The notes beneath the pieces were generated by a model that saw nothing but the letters and a program-made list of their open reading frames with translations, made no database searches and was not told where the DNA came from. Shown here one piece after another: positions 37,220 to 45,663 of a stretch of DNA of 64,000 nt. The translations under genes and the position numbers were made by a program. Position 1 is the stretch's first letter. Every line of letters begins with the position of its first letter. Origin of the DNA: Variovorax boronicumulans (GTDB taxonomy: Bacteria; Pseudomonadota; Gammaproteobacteria; Burkholderiales; Burkholderiaceae_C); NCBI RefSeq assembly GCF_019352895.1, contig NZ_JAAAFX010000004.1, positions 1,635,286 to 1,699,285 on the forward strand, written 5' to 3'.

Positions 37220-38050
37220 ATGCCTGTCCGCCTCTCCTCCGTCCGGCCTTGGGCCGTCCTCCTGGGCGCTGTCGTGGCGCTGTCCGCCTGCACCCTGCTT
37301 CCGCCCGCCGACGACGCGCCGGTGGAACGCAAGGTGGCCACGCTGCTGCCTGTCGATGCCTTGCTGCTCGGCGAGCAGCACGACGCGGCCGCGCACCATG
37401 CGATCGAACGCGAGACCGTCGAGGCCCTGGCCGCGCGCGGCCGGCTCGCGGCGCTGGCGCTGGAGATGGCCGAGGAAGGCAACGACACCGCCCATCTGCC
37501 CGCCAATGCGACCGAGGCCCAGGTGCAGACGGCCCTGCGCTGGAACGACAAGGCCTGGCCCTGGGCCGATTACGGCCCGGCGGTGATGGCGGCGGTGCGT
37601 GCCGGCGTGCCGGTGGTCGGCGCCAACCTGCCGCGCGCGCGCATGAAGGATGCGATGGCCGACGTGTCGCTCGATGCGCAGTTGGACGAGGCGGCCCGCG
37701 AGGCGCAGCGCGAGGCGGTGCGCAGCGGCCATTGCGGCCTGCTGCCCGAAACGCAGATCGGGCCCATGACGCGCATCCAGATCGCGCGCGACCGCGCGAT
37801 GGCGCAGGCGGTGCTCAAGGCGCGCCAGCCCGGCAAGACGGTGCTGCTGGTCGCCGGCGCCGGCCACGTGCTGCGGCCGCTGGGCGTGCCGCAGCACCTG
37901 CCGAGCGACTTCAAGGTGACGAGCGTGCGGCTGCTGGCCTCGGCGGCCGTCGATGCGGACGGCGCCCGCGGCTACGACGCCACCTGGCGCACCCCGCCGC
38001 TGCCTGCCAAGGACTACTGCGCGGGCGTCAAGGCACCCGCGCGTCCCTGA
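37220..38050 (+). CDS. ChaN family haem-binding lipoprotein
   Basis: 276-aa lipoprotein with the lipobox L-S-A-C at ~20-24. The ChaN domain starts L-L-L-G-E-Q-H-D-A-A-A-H-H and has A-L-E-M-A-E-E-G and G-A-G-H-V-L near the end. ChaN of Campylobacter binds cofacial haems and is iron-regulated; the fold is related to TraB/Tiki (GxxH motifs). No Fur box is obvious upstream. It ends 13 bp from the convergent aminotransferase gene. Confidence 0.85.
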   Translation: MPVRLSSVRPWAVLLGAVVALSACTLLPPADDAPVERKVATLLPVDALLLGEQHDAAAHHAIERETVEALAARGRLAALALEMAEEGNDTAHLPANATEAQVQTALRWNDKAWPWADYGPAVMAAVRAGVPVVGANLPRARMKDAMADVSLDAQLDEAAREAQREAVRSGHCGLLPETQIGPMTRIQIARDRAMAQAVLKARQPGKTVLLVAGAGHVLRPLGVPQHLPSDFKVTSVRLLASAAVDADGARGYDATWRTPPLPAKDYCAGVKAPARP

Positions 38051-38063
38051 TGAAGGACCCGAC

Positions 38064-39398
38064 TCAGGCCGCCTTGCGGATCGCGTCGGCCAGCGTGTTG
38101 ACCAGCGTGTCGATGTGCGACTTTTCGACGATGTAGGGAGGCGCGATCACCACCACGTCGCCGGCCGGGCGCACCAGCGCGCCCTTGTGGAAGCAGTCGA
38201 CGAAGATGTCGTAGGCGCGCTTGCCCGGCGCGCCGGCGATCGGCGCCAGTTCCACGGCCGCGGCCAGGCCCAGGCTGCGGATGCCGATCACATTGGGCAG
38301 GCCCTTGAAGGCGCTGTGGAAGGCATCGCCCAGCACCTGGCTCATCTCGCCGGCCCGCGCGAAGAGGTTCTCCTGCTGGAACAGCTCGAGCGTGGCGATG
38401 GCCGCGGCGGCCGCCACCGGATGGCCCGAGTAGGTGTAGCCGTGGAAGAACTCGACCACGTGCTCGGGCGCGTCGGTCTTCATCATCGCGTCGTACAGCT
38501 TGTCGCGGCAGATCACGCCGCCCATCGGGATCACGCCGTTGGTCACGCACTTGGCGAAGTTCAGCATGTCGGGCACCACGCCGTAGTAGTCGGCGCCGAA
38601 GTTGGTGCCCATGCGGCCGAAGCCGGTGATGACTTCGTCGAAGATCAGCAGGATGCCGTGCTTGTCGCAGATCTCGCGCAGGCGCTTGAGGTAGCCCTGC
38701 GGCGGCAGGTACCAGCCGGCCGAACCGGCCACCGGCTCGACGATGATCGCGGCCACGTTGCTCGGGTCGTGCAGCGGCAGGATGCGCTGTTCGAGTTCGA
38801 GCAGCGGGTCCTCGGCCCAGACCGGTTCCTGGTTGTGAATGTAGGCATGGTTCACCGGGTCGTGGATGAAGCGCATGTGGTCCACGCGCGGCAGGAAGGC
38901 CGAGCCGAAGACCTTGCGGTTGCCCGGAATGCCGCCCACCGACATGCCGCCGAAGCCCACGCCGTGGTAGCCCTTCTCGCGGCCGATGAACACGTTGCGG
39001 TGGCCTTCGCCACGTGCGCGGTGGTAGGCCAGCGCCACCTTCATCGAGGTGTCGGCCGCCTCGGAGCCCGAGTTGCAGAACAGCACCTTGTTGAGGTCGC
39101 CCGGGGCCAGCGCCGCGATCATCTCGGCGGCCTTGAACGCCTTGTCGTTGCTGATCTGGAAGGCGGTGGCGTAGTCGAGCGTGTCGAGCTGCTTCTTGAT
39201 CGCCTCGTTGATCGGCTTACGGTTGTGGCCCGCGCCCACGCACCACAGCGAGGAGATGCCGTCGATCACCTTGCGGCCGTCGTGGGTGGTGAATTCCATG
39301 CCGTCGGCGGCCACGAAGACCCGCGGGTCCTTCTGGAAGGCGCGGTTGGGGGTGAAGGGCAACCACTGGTTGTCCATGTTGAAGTCGTTCTGAGCCAT
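38064..39398 (-). CDS. Class III omega-aminotransferase (beta-alanine:pyruvate type)
   Basis: 444-aa PLP enzyme. It starts like omega-amino acid:pyruvate transaminases (W-L-P-F-T-P-N-R-A-F), with F-C-N-S-G-S-E-A-A-D-T (phosphate site), L-L-I-F-D-E-V-I-T-G-F-G-R (Asp to the pyridine N) and the PLP-Lys in N-F-A-K-C-V-T-N-G. Likely moves the amino group of beta-alanine or another omega-amine to pyruvate. An AGGAG box precedes the ATG at 39398. Divergent from purU. Confidence 0.92.
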   Translation of the reverse strand: MAQNDFNMDNQWLPFTPNRAFQKDPRVFVAADGMEFTTHDGRKVIDGISSLWCVGAGHNRKPINEAIKKQLDTLDYATAFQISNDKAFKAAEMIAALAPGDLNKVLFCNSGSEAADTSMKVALAYHRARGEGHRNVFIGREKGYHGVGFGGMSVGGIPGNRKVFGSAFLPRVDHMRFIHDPVNHAYIHNQEPVWAEDPLLELEQRILPLHDPSNVAAIIVEPVAGSAGWYLPPQGYLKRLREICDKHGILLIFDEVITGFGRMGTNFGADYYGVVPDMLNFAKCVTNGVIPMGGVICRDKLYDAMMKTDAPEHVVEFFHGYTYSGHPVAAAAAIATLELFQQENLFARAGEMSQVLGDAFHSAFKGLPNVIGIRSLGLAAAVELAPIAGAPGKRAYDIFVDCFHKGALVRPAGDVVVIAPPYIVEKSHIDTLVNTLADAIRKAA

Positions 39399-39488
39399 GG
39401 TCACTCCTGCTGAGGCGTGCGTGAGAAGGAAAAGCACATTCTGGCACCGCGGCGAGGCGCGGGCAGGACTGCGACAATGGCGGCCCTT

Positions 39489-40337
39489 ATGACCTCCGCC
39501 TACATCCTGACCCTGTCCTGTCCCGACCGCACCGGCATCGTCCATGCCGTCTCGGGCTTCCTGCTGGAACGCAACGGCAACATCGAGGAAGCGGCGCAGT
39601 ACTACGACGCCGGCACCGGCCTGTTCTTCATGCGCGTGCGCTTCGCCTGCAGCGACCACAGCGAGGCCGCCCTGCGCGAACAGCTGGCCGGTTTCGCCGA
39701 GGGCTTCGGCATGTCGCTGCAGCTGCACGCCGCCGCCCAGCCGATGAAGACCGTGATCCTCGTGAGCAAGGAAGGCCACTGCCTCAACGACCTGCTGTTC
39801 CGCTGGAAGAGCGGCCTGCTGGCCATCGACGTGCGCGCCATCATCTCGAACCACCGCGACTTCTACCAGCTCGCGGCCAGCTACAACGTGCCCTTCCATC
39901 ACATCCCCGTCACCGCCGCCACCAAGGCGCAGGGCGAGGCGAAGCAGATGGAAATCATCGAGGCCGAAGGCGCCGAACTGGTGGTGCTCGCGCGCTACAT
40001 GCAGATCCTGAGCAACGACCTGTGCGTCAAGCTCAACGGCCGCGCGATCAACATCCACCACTCCTTCCTGCCCAGCTTCAAGGGCGCCAAGCCCTACTAC
40101 CAGGCGCACGACCGCGGCGTGAAGCTGATCGGCGCCACCGCCCACTACGTGACGGCCGACCTCGACGAGGGCCCGATCATCGAACAGGACGTGGCACGCG
40201 CCGACCACACCGACACCGTGGAAGACCTCACGGCCCGCGGCCGCGACACCGAGAGCCAGGTGCTGGCCCGTGCCGTCAAGTGGCACAGCGAGCACCGCGT
40301 GGTCATGAACGGCCACAAGACCGTCGTCTTCAAGTAA
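39489..40337 (+). CDS. purU: Formyltetrahydrofolate deformylase PurU
   Basis: 282-aa enzyme that hydrolyses 10-formyl-THF to formate and THF. An N-terminal ACT domain (Y-I-L-T-L-S-C-P-D-R-T-G-I-V) precedes the formyltransferase-fold domain with N-I-H-H-S-F-L-P-S-F (catalytic Asn-His) and T-A-D-L-D-E-G-P-I-I (catalytic Asp). The ATG at 39489 starts M-T-S-A-Y; another at 39477 would add four residues. It balances one-carbon pools and is often tied to glycine metabolism. Confidence 0.95.
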   Translation: MTSAYILTLSCPDRTGIVHAVSGFLLERNGNIEEAAQYYDAGTGLFFMRVRFACSDHSEAALREQLAGFAEGFGMSLQLHAAAQPMKTVILVSKEGHCLNDLLFRWKSGLLAIDVRAIISNHRDFYQLAASYNVPFHHIPVTAATKAQGEAKQMEIIEAEGAELVVLARYMQILSNDLCVKLNGRAINIHHSFLPSFKGAKPYYQAHDRGVKLIGATAHYVTADLDEGPIIEQDVARADHTDTVEDLTARGRDTESQVLARAVKWHSEHRVVMNGHKTVVFK

Positions 40338-40370
40338 CCCCCGGGCGCGCTTGCGTCGTAGAGTGAGGCC

Positions 40371-41876
40371 ATGAACGCTCCCGCCACGCCCACCGAGAAC
40401 GCGCAGCATGCGCGCGCCGAGCGCCAGTCGCAGACCGTGCGCGCGCTGCAGGCCCACCTGCCGGCCCATGCGCTGATCTGGCACGACGAGGACACCACGC
40501 CCTACGAGTGCGACGGCCTGACCGCCTACCGCCAGCGCCCGCTGGTGGTGGCGCTGCCCGAGACCGAGGCGCAGGTGGCGGCGGTGCTGCGCACCTGCCA
40601 TGCGCTGGGCGTGCCGGTGGTGGCGCGCGGCGCGGGCACCGGCCTGTCGGGCGGCGCGATGCCGCATGCGCTGGGCGTGACCCTGTCGCTGGCCAAGTTC
40701 AACAGGATTCTCAAGATCGACCCGGTGAGCCGCACCGCGGTCGTGCAGTGCGGCGTGCGCAACCTCGCGATCAGCGAGGCCGCCGCGCCCTTCAACCTCT
40801 ACTACGCGCCCGATCCCTCGAGCCAGATCGCCTGCACCATCGGCGGCAACGTGGCCGAGAACTCGGGCGGCGTGCACTGCCTCAAGTACGGCCTCACGCT
40901 GCACAACGTGCTGCGCGTGCGCGGCTTCACCGCCGAGGGCGAGCCGATCGAGTTCGGCGGCGAGGCGCTGGACTGCGCCGGCCTGGACCTGCTGGCCCTG
41001 GTGGTCGGCAGCGAAGGCATGCTGGCCGTGACCACCGAGGTCACGGTCAAGCTGGTGCCCAAGCCGCAGCTCGCGCGCTGCATCATGGCCAGCTTCGACG
41101 ACGTGCGAAAGGCCGGCGACGCGGTGGCGGCCGTGATCGCCGCGGGCATCATCCCGGCCGGCCTCGAGATGATGGACAAGCCCATGACCGCCGCGGTCGA
41201 GGACTTCGTCAAGGCCGGCTACGACCTCGACGCCGCCGCGATCCTGCTGTGCGAATCCGACGGCACGCCCGAAGAGGTCGAAGAAGAAATCGGCCGCATG
41301 ACCGCCGTGCTGCGCGGCTGCGGCGCCACCGCCATCTCGGTCAGCGCCAGCGAGGACGAACGCCTGAAGTTCTGGAGCGGGCGCAAGAACGCCTTCCCCG
41401 CCTCGGGCCGCATCAGCCCCGACTACATGTGCCTGGACTCGACCATCCCGCGCAAGCGGCTGGCCGACATCCTGCTGGCGATCCAGCAGATGGAGATCAA
41501 GTACAACCTGCGCTGCTGCAATGTGTTCCACGCGGGCGACGGCAACCTGCACCCGCTGGTGCTCTTCGATGCCAACGACCCCGACGAGCTGCACCGCTGC
41601 GAGCTCTTCGGTGCCGACATCCTCGAGACCAGCGTCGCGATGGGCGGCACGGTCTCGGGCGAGCACGGCGTGGGCGTCGAGAAGCTCAACAGCATGTGCG
41701 TGCAGTTCACCGCCGCCGAGAACGAACTGATGTTCGGCGTGAAGCGCGCCTTCGATCCCGCCGGCCTGCTCAATCCGGGCAAGGTGATCCCGACGCTGCA
41801 GCGCTGCGCCGAGTACGGCAAGCAGGTGGTGCGCGGCGGTCAGGCGCTGCCGCATCCCAACCTGCCGCGCTTCTAG
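40371..41876 (+). CDS. glcD: Glycolate oxidase FAD-binding subunit GlcD-like (FAD-linked oxidase)
   Basis: 501-aa PCMH-type FAD oxidase. FAD motifs: V-V-A-R-G-A-G-T-G-L-S-G-G (~80-95), P-D-P-S-S-Q-I-A-C-T-I-G-G-N-V-A-E-N-S-G-G (~145-165), and C-terminal H-A-G-D-G-N-L-H-P with G-E-H-G-V-G (His residues near FAD). It oxidises glycolate or D-lactate. GlcE and GlcF, usually next to GlcD, are not present downstream; lrgA/lrgB follow instead, so a stand-alone D-2-hydroxyacid dehydrogenase is also possible. Confidence 0.88.
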   Translation: MNAPATPTENAQHARAERQSQTVRALQAHLPAHALIWHDEDTTPYECDGLTAYRQRPLVVALPETEAQVAAVLRTCHALGVPVVARGAGTGLSGGAMPHALGVTLSLAKFNRILKIDPVSRTAVVQCGVRNLAISEAAAPFNLYYAPDPSSQIACTIGGNVAENSGGVHCLKYGLTLHNVLRVRGFTAEGEPIEFGGEALDCAGLDLLALVVGSEGMLAVTTEVTVKLVPKPQLARCIMASFDDVRKAGDAVAAVIAAGIIPAGLEMMDKPMTAAVEDFVKAGYDLDAAAILLCESDGTPEEVEEEIGRMTAVLRGCGATAISVSASEDERLKFWSGRKNAFPASGRISPDYMCLDSTIPRKRLADILLAIQQMEIKYNLRCCNVFHAGDGNLHPLVLFDANDPDELHRCELFGADILETSVAMGGTVSGEHGVGVEKLNSMCVQFTAAENELMFGVKRAFDPAGLLNPGKVIPTLQRCAEYGKQVVRGGQALPHPNLPRF

Positions 41877-41886
41877 GCACGACACG

Positions 41887-42231
41887 ATGAAAGGCTTGCG
41901 CGGACTCGCCTGGCTGCTGGTGTTCCAGTCGATCGGCGAGGTGCTCGCGCGCGGCTTCGCCCTGCCCTTGCCCGGCCCGGTGCTGGGCCTGATGCTGCTG
42001 CTGGCCGCGCTGCGTTTTCCGCTGGTGCGCGAACCGGTGGGCGAATGCGCGGACTTCCTGCTCTCGCACCTGTCGCTGCTGTTCATCCCGGTTGGCGTGG
42101 GCGTGATGACGCACCTGGCGCTGCTGTCGCAGTACGGTGGGCGCATGCTGTTCGTGATCGTGCTGTCGACCTGGATCGGCATGGGCGTGACGGTGCTCGT
42201 GCTCTACCGCGGCAAGGGCCAGGCCCGCTGA
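41887..42231 (+). CDS. CidA/LrgA family holin-like protein
   Basis: 114-aa protein with four membrane segments, of the CidA/LrgA family (L-P-L-P-G-P-V-L-G-L-M-L-L, then S-L-L-F-I-P-V-G-V-G). It pairs with the LrgB gene 6 bp downstream. In E. coli and plants LrgAB-type pairs have been linked to glycolate export (E. coli YohJK, plant PLGG1), so placement directly behind glcD is notable. Confidence 0.9.
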   Translation: MKGLRGLAWLLVFQSIGEVLARGFALPLPGPVLGLMLLLAALRFPLVREPVGECADFLLSHLSLLFIPVGVGVMTHLALLSQYGGRMLFVIVLSTWIGMGVTVLVLYRGKGQAR

Positions 42232-42237
42232 AACGCC

Positions 42238-42960
42238 ATGCGCTTCGTCGAACTCTGGGTCTATCTCTCCGCCTCGCCGCTGTTCGGCCTGACCGCCACG
42301 CTGGTGGTGTACCTGCTGGCGCAGGCGATCTACACACGGCTCGACAGCGCGCCCTTGGCCAACCCGGTGCTGTGGTCGGTGATCGTGCTGGCGGGCGGCC
42401 TGCTCGCGACCGGCGTCGACTACCCGCGCTATTTCGCGGGCGCGCAGTTCATTCATTTCCTGCTGGGGCCCGCGGTGGTCGCCCTGGCCTGGCCGCTGTG
42501 GCTGCGGCGCGCCGAACTGCGCGCGCGCTTCGGTCGTGTGCTGCTGGCGGCGCTGCTGGGCGGTGTGTCCGCTTCCGGCTCGGCCGTGGCACTGGGCTGG
42601 GCTGTGGGCCTGCCGCACGACGTGCTGATGTCGCTGGCGCCCAAGTCGGTCACGGCGCCGGTCGCGATGGGCATCGCCGAGAAGATCGGCGGCATCCCCG
42701 CGCTGTCGGCGGTGTTCGCGGTGCTGACCGGCCTGGTCGGTGCGCTGACGGGCAAGTACCTGTTCGATTTGCTGCACATCGCGACCACGCCCGCGGGCTG
42801 GGCTGCGCGGGGCTTCGCGCTGGGCACCACCGCCCATGGCATCGGCGCCGCACGCGCGCTGCACGTGAACGCCGATGCGGGCGCCTACGCGGGGCTGGCA
42901 CTGGGCCTGCAGGTGGTGCTGGCCGCACTGCTCATGCCGCTGGTGTTCCGGCTCTTCTGA
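42238..42960 (+). CDS. LrgB family membrane protein
   Basis: 240-aa polytopic protein of the LrgB/CidB family (G-P-A-V-V-A-L-A-W-P-L-W, L-A-P-K-S-V-T-A-P-V-A-M-G, G-T-T-A-H-G-I-G-A-A-R). Forms a two-gene unit with the LrgA-like gene, probably read through from glcD (glcD stop to lrgA start is 10 bp). The trio glcD-lrgA-lrgB suggests glycolate or related hydroxyacid transport and oxidation (inference). Confidence 0.92.
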   Translation: MRFVELWVYLSASPLFGLTATLVVYLLAQAIYTRLDSAPLANPVLWSVIVLAGGLLATGVDYPRYFAGAQFIHFLLGPAVVALAWPLWLRRAELRARFGRVLLAALLGGVSASGSAVALGWAVGLPHDVLMSLAPKSVTAPVAMGIAEKIGGIPALSAVFAVLTGLVGALTGKYLFDLLHIATTPAGWAARGFALGTTAHGIGAARALHVNADAGAYAGLALGLQVVLAALLMPLVFRLF

Positions 42961-42975
42961 GCCGACGCACGCGGG

Positions 42976-43353
42976 TCAGCGGCGGTAGGGGTTGTCCGGC
43001 CGGCGGTCGTAGCGGTTCGGCACGCCGTCGCCGTCGCGGTCCCAGCGGCCACGGCTGTATTCCCAGCGCCCGCCGCGGTCGCGCCACTCGGGCGCCCGGT
43101 AGGCATAGCCGGGGCGCGCACGCATGTACCCACCCGGCACCCACACATGGCGGTGGCCACGCGCCTCGTAGTGGCCTGGCGCCCAGACATAGCCGCGGCG
43201 CGGCGGCGGCACGCGCTCGTAGCGCGGCGGTGGCGGCGGGGTGTTGATGAAGACGCCCACCGACTGGGCCTGCGCCGCGGTCGGCAGCGTGATGGCGCCG
43301 ATCGGCAGCAGCACGGCAGCAAAGGTGGCGAGGGAGAGTGCAAGTTTTTTCAT
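42976..43353 (-). CDS. Exported WXXGXW (YXWQ-type) repeat protein
   Basis: 125-aa protein with a Sec signal (M-K-K-L-A-L-S-L, cleaved near A-A-Q-A-Q) and the aromatic repeats Y-V-W-A-P-G-H-Y-E and H-V-W-V-P-G-G-Y of the WXXGXW family, then an Arg/Tyr/Asp-rich tail with a D-R-D-G-D-G-V-P-N-R calcium-loop-like stretch. Periplasmic, small and of unknown function. AAGGAAG precedes the ATG. Confidence 0.85.
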   Translation of the reverse strand: MKKLALSLATFAAVLLPIGAITLPTAAQAQSVGVFINTPPPPPRYERVPPPRRGYVWAPGHYEARGHRHVWVPGGYMRARPGYAYRAPEWRDRGGRWEYSRGRWDRDGDGVPNRYDRRPDNPYRR

Positions 43354-43498
43354 GGCAAGGCTTCCTTGAATCGATGGTCCGATCCTCGGTCTTCGATGTG
43401 AAGCCCGTGTAAGCGGCACACGAAATCTTGTGTCGTGCTGTGTCGCCAAGGTGCCCGCGGCTCAGGGTTTGCGATAGCGGTCGACCGCGTGCGGCGGC

Positions 43499-43527
43499 TT
43501 GTCAGCACGCAGGCCTGTACGAACAAT
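43499..43527 (+). promoter_or_regulatory. Sigma-70-type promoter for the TetR gene, giving a leaderless start
   Basis: TTGTCA (43499-43504) and AACAAT (43522-43527) are spaced 17 bp. The expected start point, about 7 bp downstream, falls at the ATG 43535, so the mRNA may be leaderless; no Shine-Dalgarno is visible. Confidence 0.55.
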
Positions 43528-43528
43528 C

Positions 43529-43542
43529 CTACCCATGGGTAG
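43529..43542. promoter_or_regulatory. 14-bp perfect palindrome over the TetR start codon
   Basis: CTACCCATGGGTAG is fully self-complementary and is centred on the ATG at 43535, just downstream of the promoter. This is a good place for an autorepressor site. Direct GAACAA repeats flank it (43521-43526 and 43542-43547). Confidence 0.5.
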
Positions 43543-44185
43543 AACAAGTCAAACCACACCACACCAGCCACATCTTCCGCAGGGCACCGGCCGGCAACGC
43601 ACCGCGACCGAAGCGACCGACATCCAGCGCGAACGCATCCTCGAGGCCGCGGCCGCGCTGTTCGCCGCGCAGGGCTATGCCGCCACCACGCTCGCGCAGA
43701 TTGCGCGCGCGCTGGACGCGACCAAGCCCTTCGTCTACTACTATTTCCGCGACAAGCAGGAGATCTTCGAGACCCTGTCGTGGCGGCCCACGGTGGCCTG
43801 CTTCACCTCGATGGACTTCGCGCCCGACGACACCCGTCCGGCCCGCGCGAAGGTCAGCGAAGGCCTGGAGCGATTGATCCGGGCCACGCTCGATCACCAC
43901 CCCTGCGCGGTCTTTCCCTACCGCGAACCCCAGGTGTACCGGCCCGAATACATCGCCGCGCAGAAGAAGCTCGCGCGCCATTTCTACAGCCGGCTGTGCG
44001 CGCTGCTCGAAGAAGGCCGGCGCGACGGCGACTTCGATTTCGGCGACACCATGGTCACGGCGCTGGCCGCCTGCAGCCTGCCCGGCTTTCTCTACACCTG
44101 GTACCGCCCGGGCGGCCGCCTGTCGCAGGACGAGACGGTGGCCGAACTCTCGCGCCTCGCCTGGCGCGTGCTGGGCATGCGCTGA
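43535..44185 (+). CDS. TetR/AcrR family transcriptional regulator
   Basis: 216-aa TetR regulator: the N-terminal helix-turn-helix is at ~30-75 (R-I-L-E-A-A-A-A-L-F-A-A-Q-G-Y-A-A-T-T-L and Y-Y-Y-F-R-D-K-Q-E-I-F), followed by an all-helical ligand domain. I use the ATG at 43535; a TTG at 43499 would add 12 residues but coincides with the promoter -35. It is followed at 50 bp by arginase, its likely partner, and is divergent from the WXXGXW gene. Confidence 0.88.
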   Translation: MGRTSQTTPHQPHLPQGTGRQRTATEATDIQRERILEAAAALFAAQGYAATTLAQIARALDATKPFVYYYFRDKQEIFETLSWRPTVACFTSMDFAPDDTRPARAKVSEGLERLIRATLDHHPCAVFPYREPQVYRPEYIAAQKKLARHFYSRLCALLEEGRRDGDFDFGDTMVTALAACSLPGFLYTWYRPGGRLSQDETVAELSRLAWRVLGMR

Positions 44186-44235
44186 GCGCCCTTGTCCCAC
44201 AACCGTCGCCCTCGCATCCGGACCATAGTACGGCC

Positions 44236-45147
44236 ATGACGAAAATCATCGAGCTGATCGGCGCCCCCACCGACATCGGCGCCAGCGTGCGCGGTGCCGG
44301 CATGGGCCCCGATGCCCTGCGGGTGGCCGACATCGCGGGCACGCTGGCGCGCATGGGCTTCGAGGTGCTCGACCGCGGCAACCTGGCCGGCCCGGCCACG
44401 CCCTGGGCTGCACCCGCGGGCGGGTTGCGCCACCTCGACGAGGCCGTGGCCTGGAACCGCGCGGTGTACGACGCGGTCGACACCGCCCTCGGCGCGGGGC
44501 GCCTGCCGCTGATGATGGGGGGCGACCACAGCCTGGCGATCGGCTCGATCAGCGCGGTCGCATGGCATGCGCGCCAGCGCGGGCAGACGCTGCGCGTGCT
44601 CTGGCTCGATGCCCACACCGACGTCAACACGCACGGCACCAGCCCCAGCGGCAACATCCATGGCATGCCGGTGGCCTGCCTGCTGGGCCAGGGGCCCGCG
44701 GCGCTGACCGGCTGGAGCGGCCAGCCGGCCGCGCTCACGCCCGACGCGATCCGCTTCCTGGGCATCCGCAGCGTCGACGCCGACGAGAAACGCGCCATCC
44801 AGGCCCAGGGCCTGACGGTGTTCGACATGCGCCACATCGACGAGCACGGCATGCGCAACACCCTGACCGAGGCGCTGCAGGACGTCGACGAGAACACCCA
44901 CCTGCACGTGAGCTTCGACCTCGACTGCCTGGACCCGGCCGATGCACCCGGCGTCGGCACCGGCGTGCGCGGCGGTCCCACCTACCGCGAGATGCAGCTG
45001 TGCATGGAGATGCTCGCCGACACCGGCCGGCTCGGCTCGCTGGACGTGGTGGAGCTCAATCCCGCGCTCGACGTGCGCAACCGCACCGCCGAGGTGGCGG
45101 TCGAACTGATCGCCAGCCTGCTGGGCCAGTCGACGCTGGCCCGCTGA
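44236..45147 (+). CDS. rocF: Arginase
   Basis: 303-aa ureohydrolase converting L-arginine to ornithine and urea. The binuclear manganese ligands are visible: G-G-D97-H98-S, D125-A-H127-T-D129, and S-F-D228-L-D230-C-L-D-P. The T-S-P-S-G-N-I-H-G-M-P loop matches the substrate-binding loop of true arginases (S-P-S-G-N) rather than agmatinases. It probably depends on the upstream TetR-family regulator. Confidence 0.95.
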   Translation: MTKIIELIGAPTDIGASVRGAGMGPDALRVADIAGTLARMGFEVLDRGNLAGPATPWAAPAGGLRHLDEAVAWNRAVYDAVDTALGAGRLPLMMGGDHSLAIGSISAVAWHARQRGQTLRVLWLDAHTDVNTHGTSPSGNIHGMPVACLLGQGPAALTGWSGQPAALTPDAIRFLGIRSVDADEKRAIQAQGLTVFDMRHIDEHGMRNTLTEALQDVDENTHLHVSFDLDCLDPADAPGVGTGVRGGPTYREMQLCMEMLADTGRLGSLDVVELNPALDVRNRTAEVAVELIASLLGQSTLAR

Positions 45148-45254
45148 GGCGAAAGCGCTGCTTCAGGCGACCTTCCTACGCACGGAAGTGAAGACAAGGA
45201 AGTCCCTGCAGCGCGCTGGCGCGTACAGTGGGCCTTTCCCCGCCGACCAGAGAC

Positions 45255-45656
45255 ATGCCCCTTACCGCGATGCATCCCCCTGACGACACCGCTCCCGCCT
45301 CCGCGAGCCCGCTGCGTGTGCTCGTCGTCGAGGACGATCCCGCCACCTTGGACGCCACCGTCGAAATGCTCCAGTTGCTCGGCCATTGGGTGGCCGGGGT
45401 CAAGAGCGCCGAGGTGGCGCGCGACCGCTTCATCGACGGCGCCTTCGACGTGCTCATGACCGACGTCGGCCTGCCGGCTCTGTCGGGCCTGGACCTGGTC
45501 GACATCCTGCAGGTGCAGAACAAGCTGCAGGTGATCTTCGCCACCGGTCAGCCCAAGCCGGCCCGTCCGGTGCCGGGAACGGTCTGGCTGCAGAAACCCT
45601 TCAGCGTCGAGGCCCTGGAGGCCGCCCTGAGGGGCATCGAAAAGGCGCAGGACTGA
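45255..45656 (+). CDS. Stand-alone response regulator receiver protein
   Basis: 133-aa single CheY-like receiver domain. Acidic pocket E26-D27, phospho-acceptor D70 (in M-T-D-V-G-L-P) and conserved K114 (in L-Q-K-P-F) are in place. There is no output domain and no histidine kinase nearby. The ATG at 45255 was chosen; a GTG at 45228 and an ATG at 45270 are alternatives that change only the disordered tail. Confidence 0.88.
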   Translation: MPLTAMHPPDDTAPASASPLRVLVVEDDPATLDATVEMLQLLGHWVAGVKSAEVARDRFIDGAFDVLMTDVGLPALSGLDLVDILQVQNKLQVIFATGQPKPARPVPGTVWLQKPFSVEALEAALRGIEKAQD

Positions 45657-45663
45657 ATCCGGC

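Noticed and set aside
38064..42182. 1372-codon open frame on the minus strand reaching from the aminotransferase across purU and glcD
   Set aside because: Only the part up to 39398 is the aminotransferase. The rest is antisense to two well-conserved plus-strand genes, is His/Arg/Gly-rich, and is a high-GC codon artefact.
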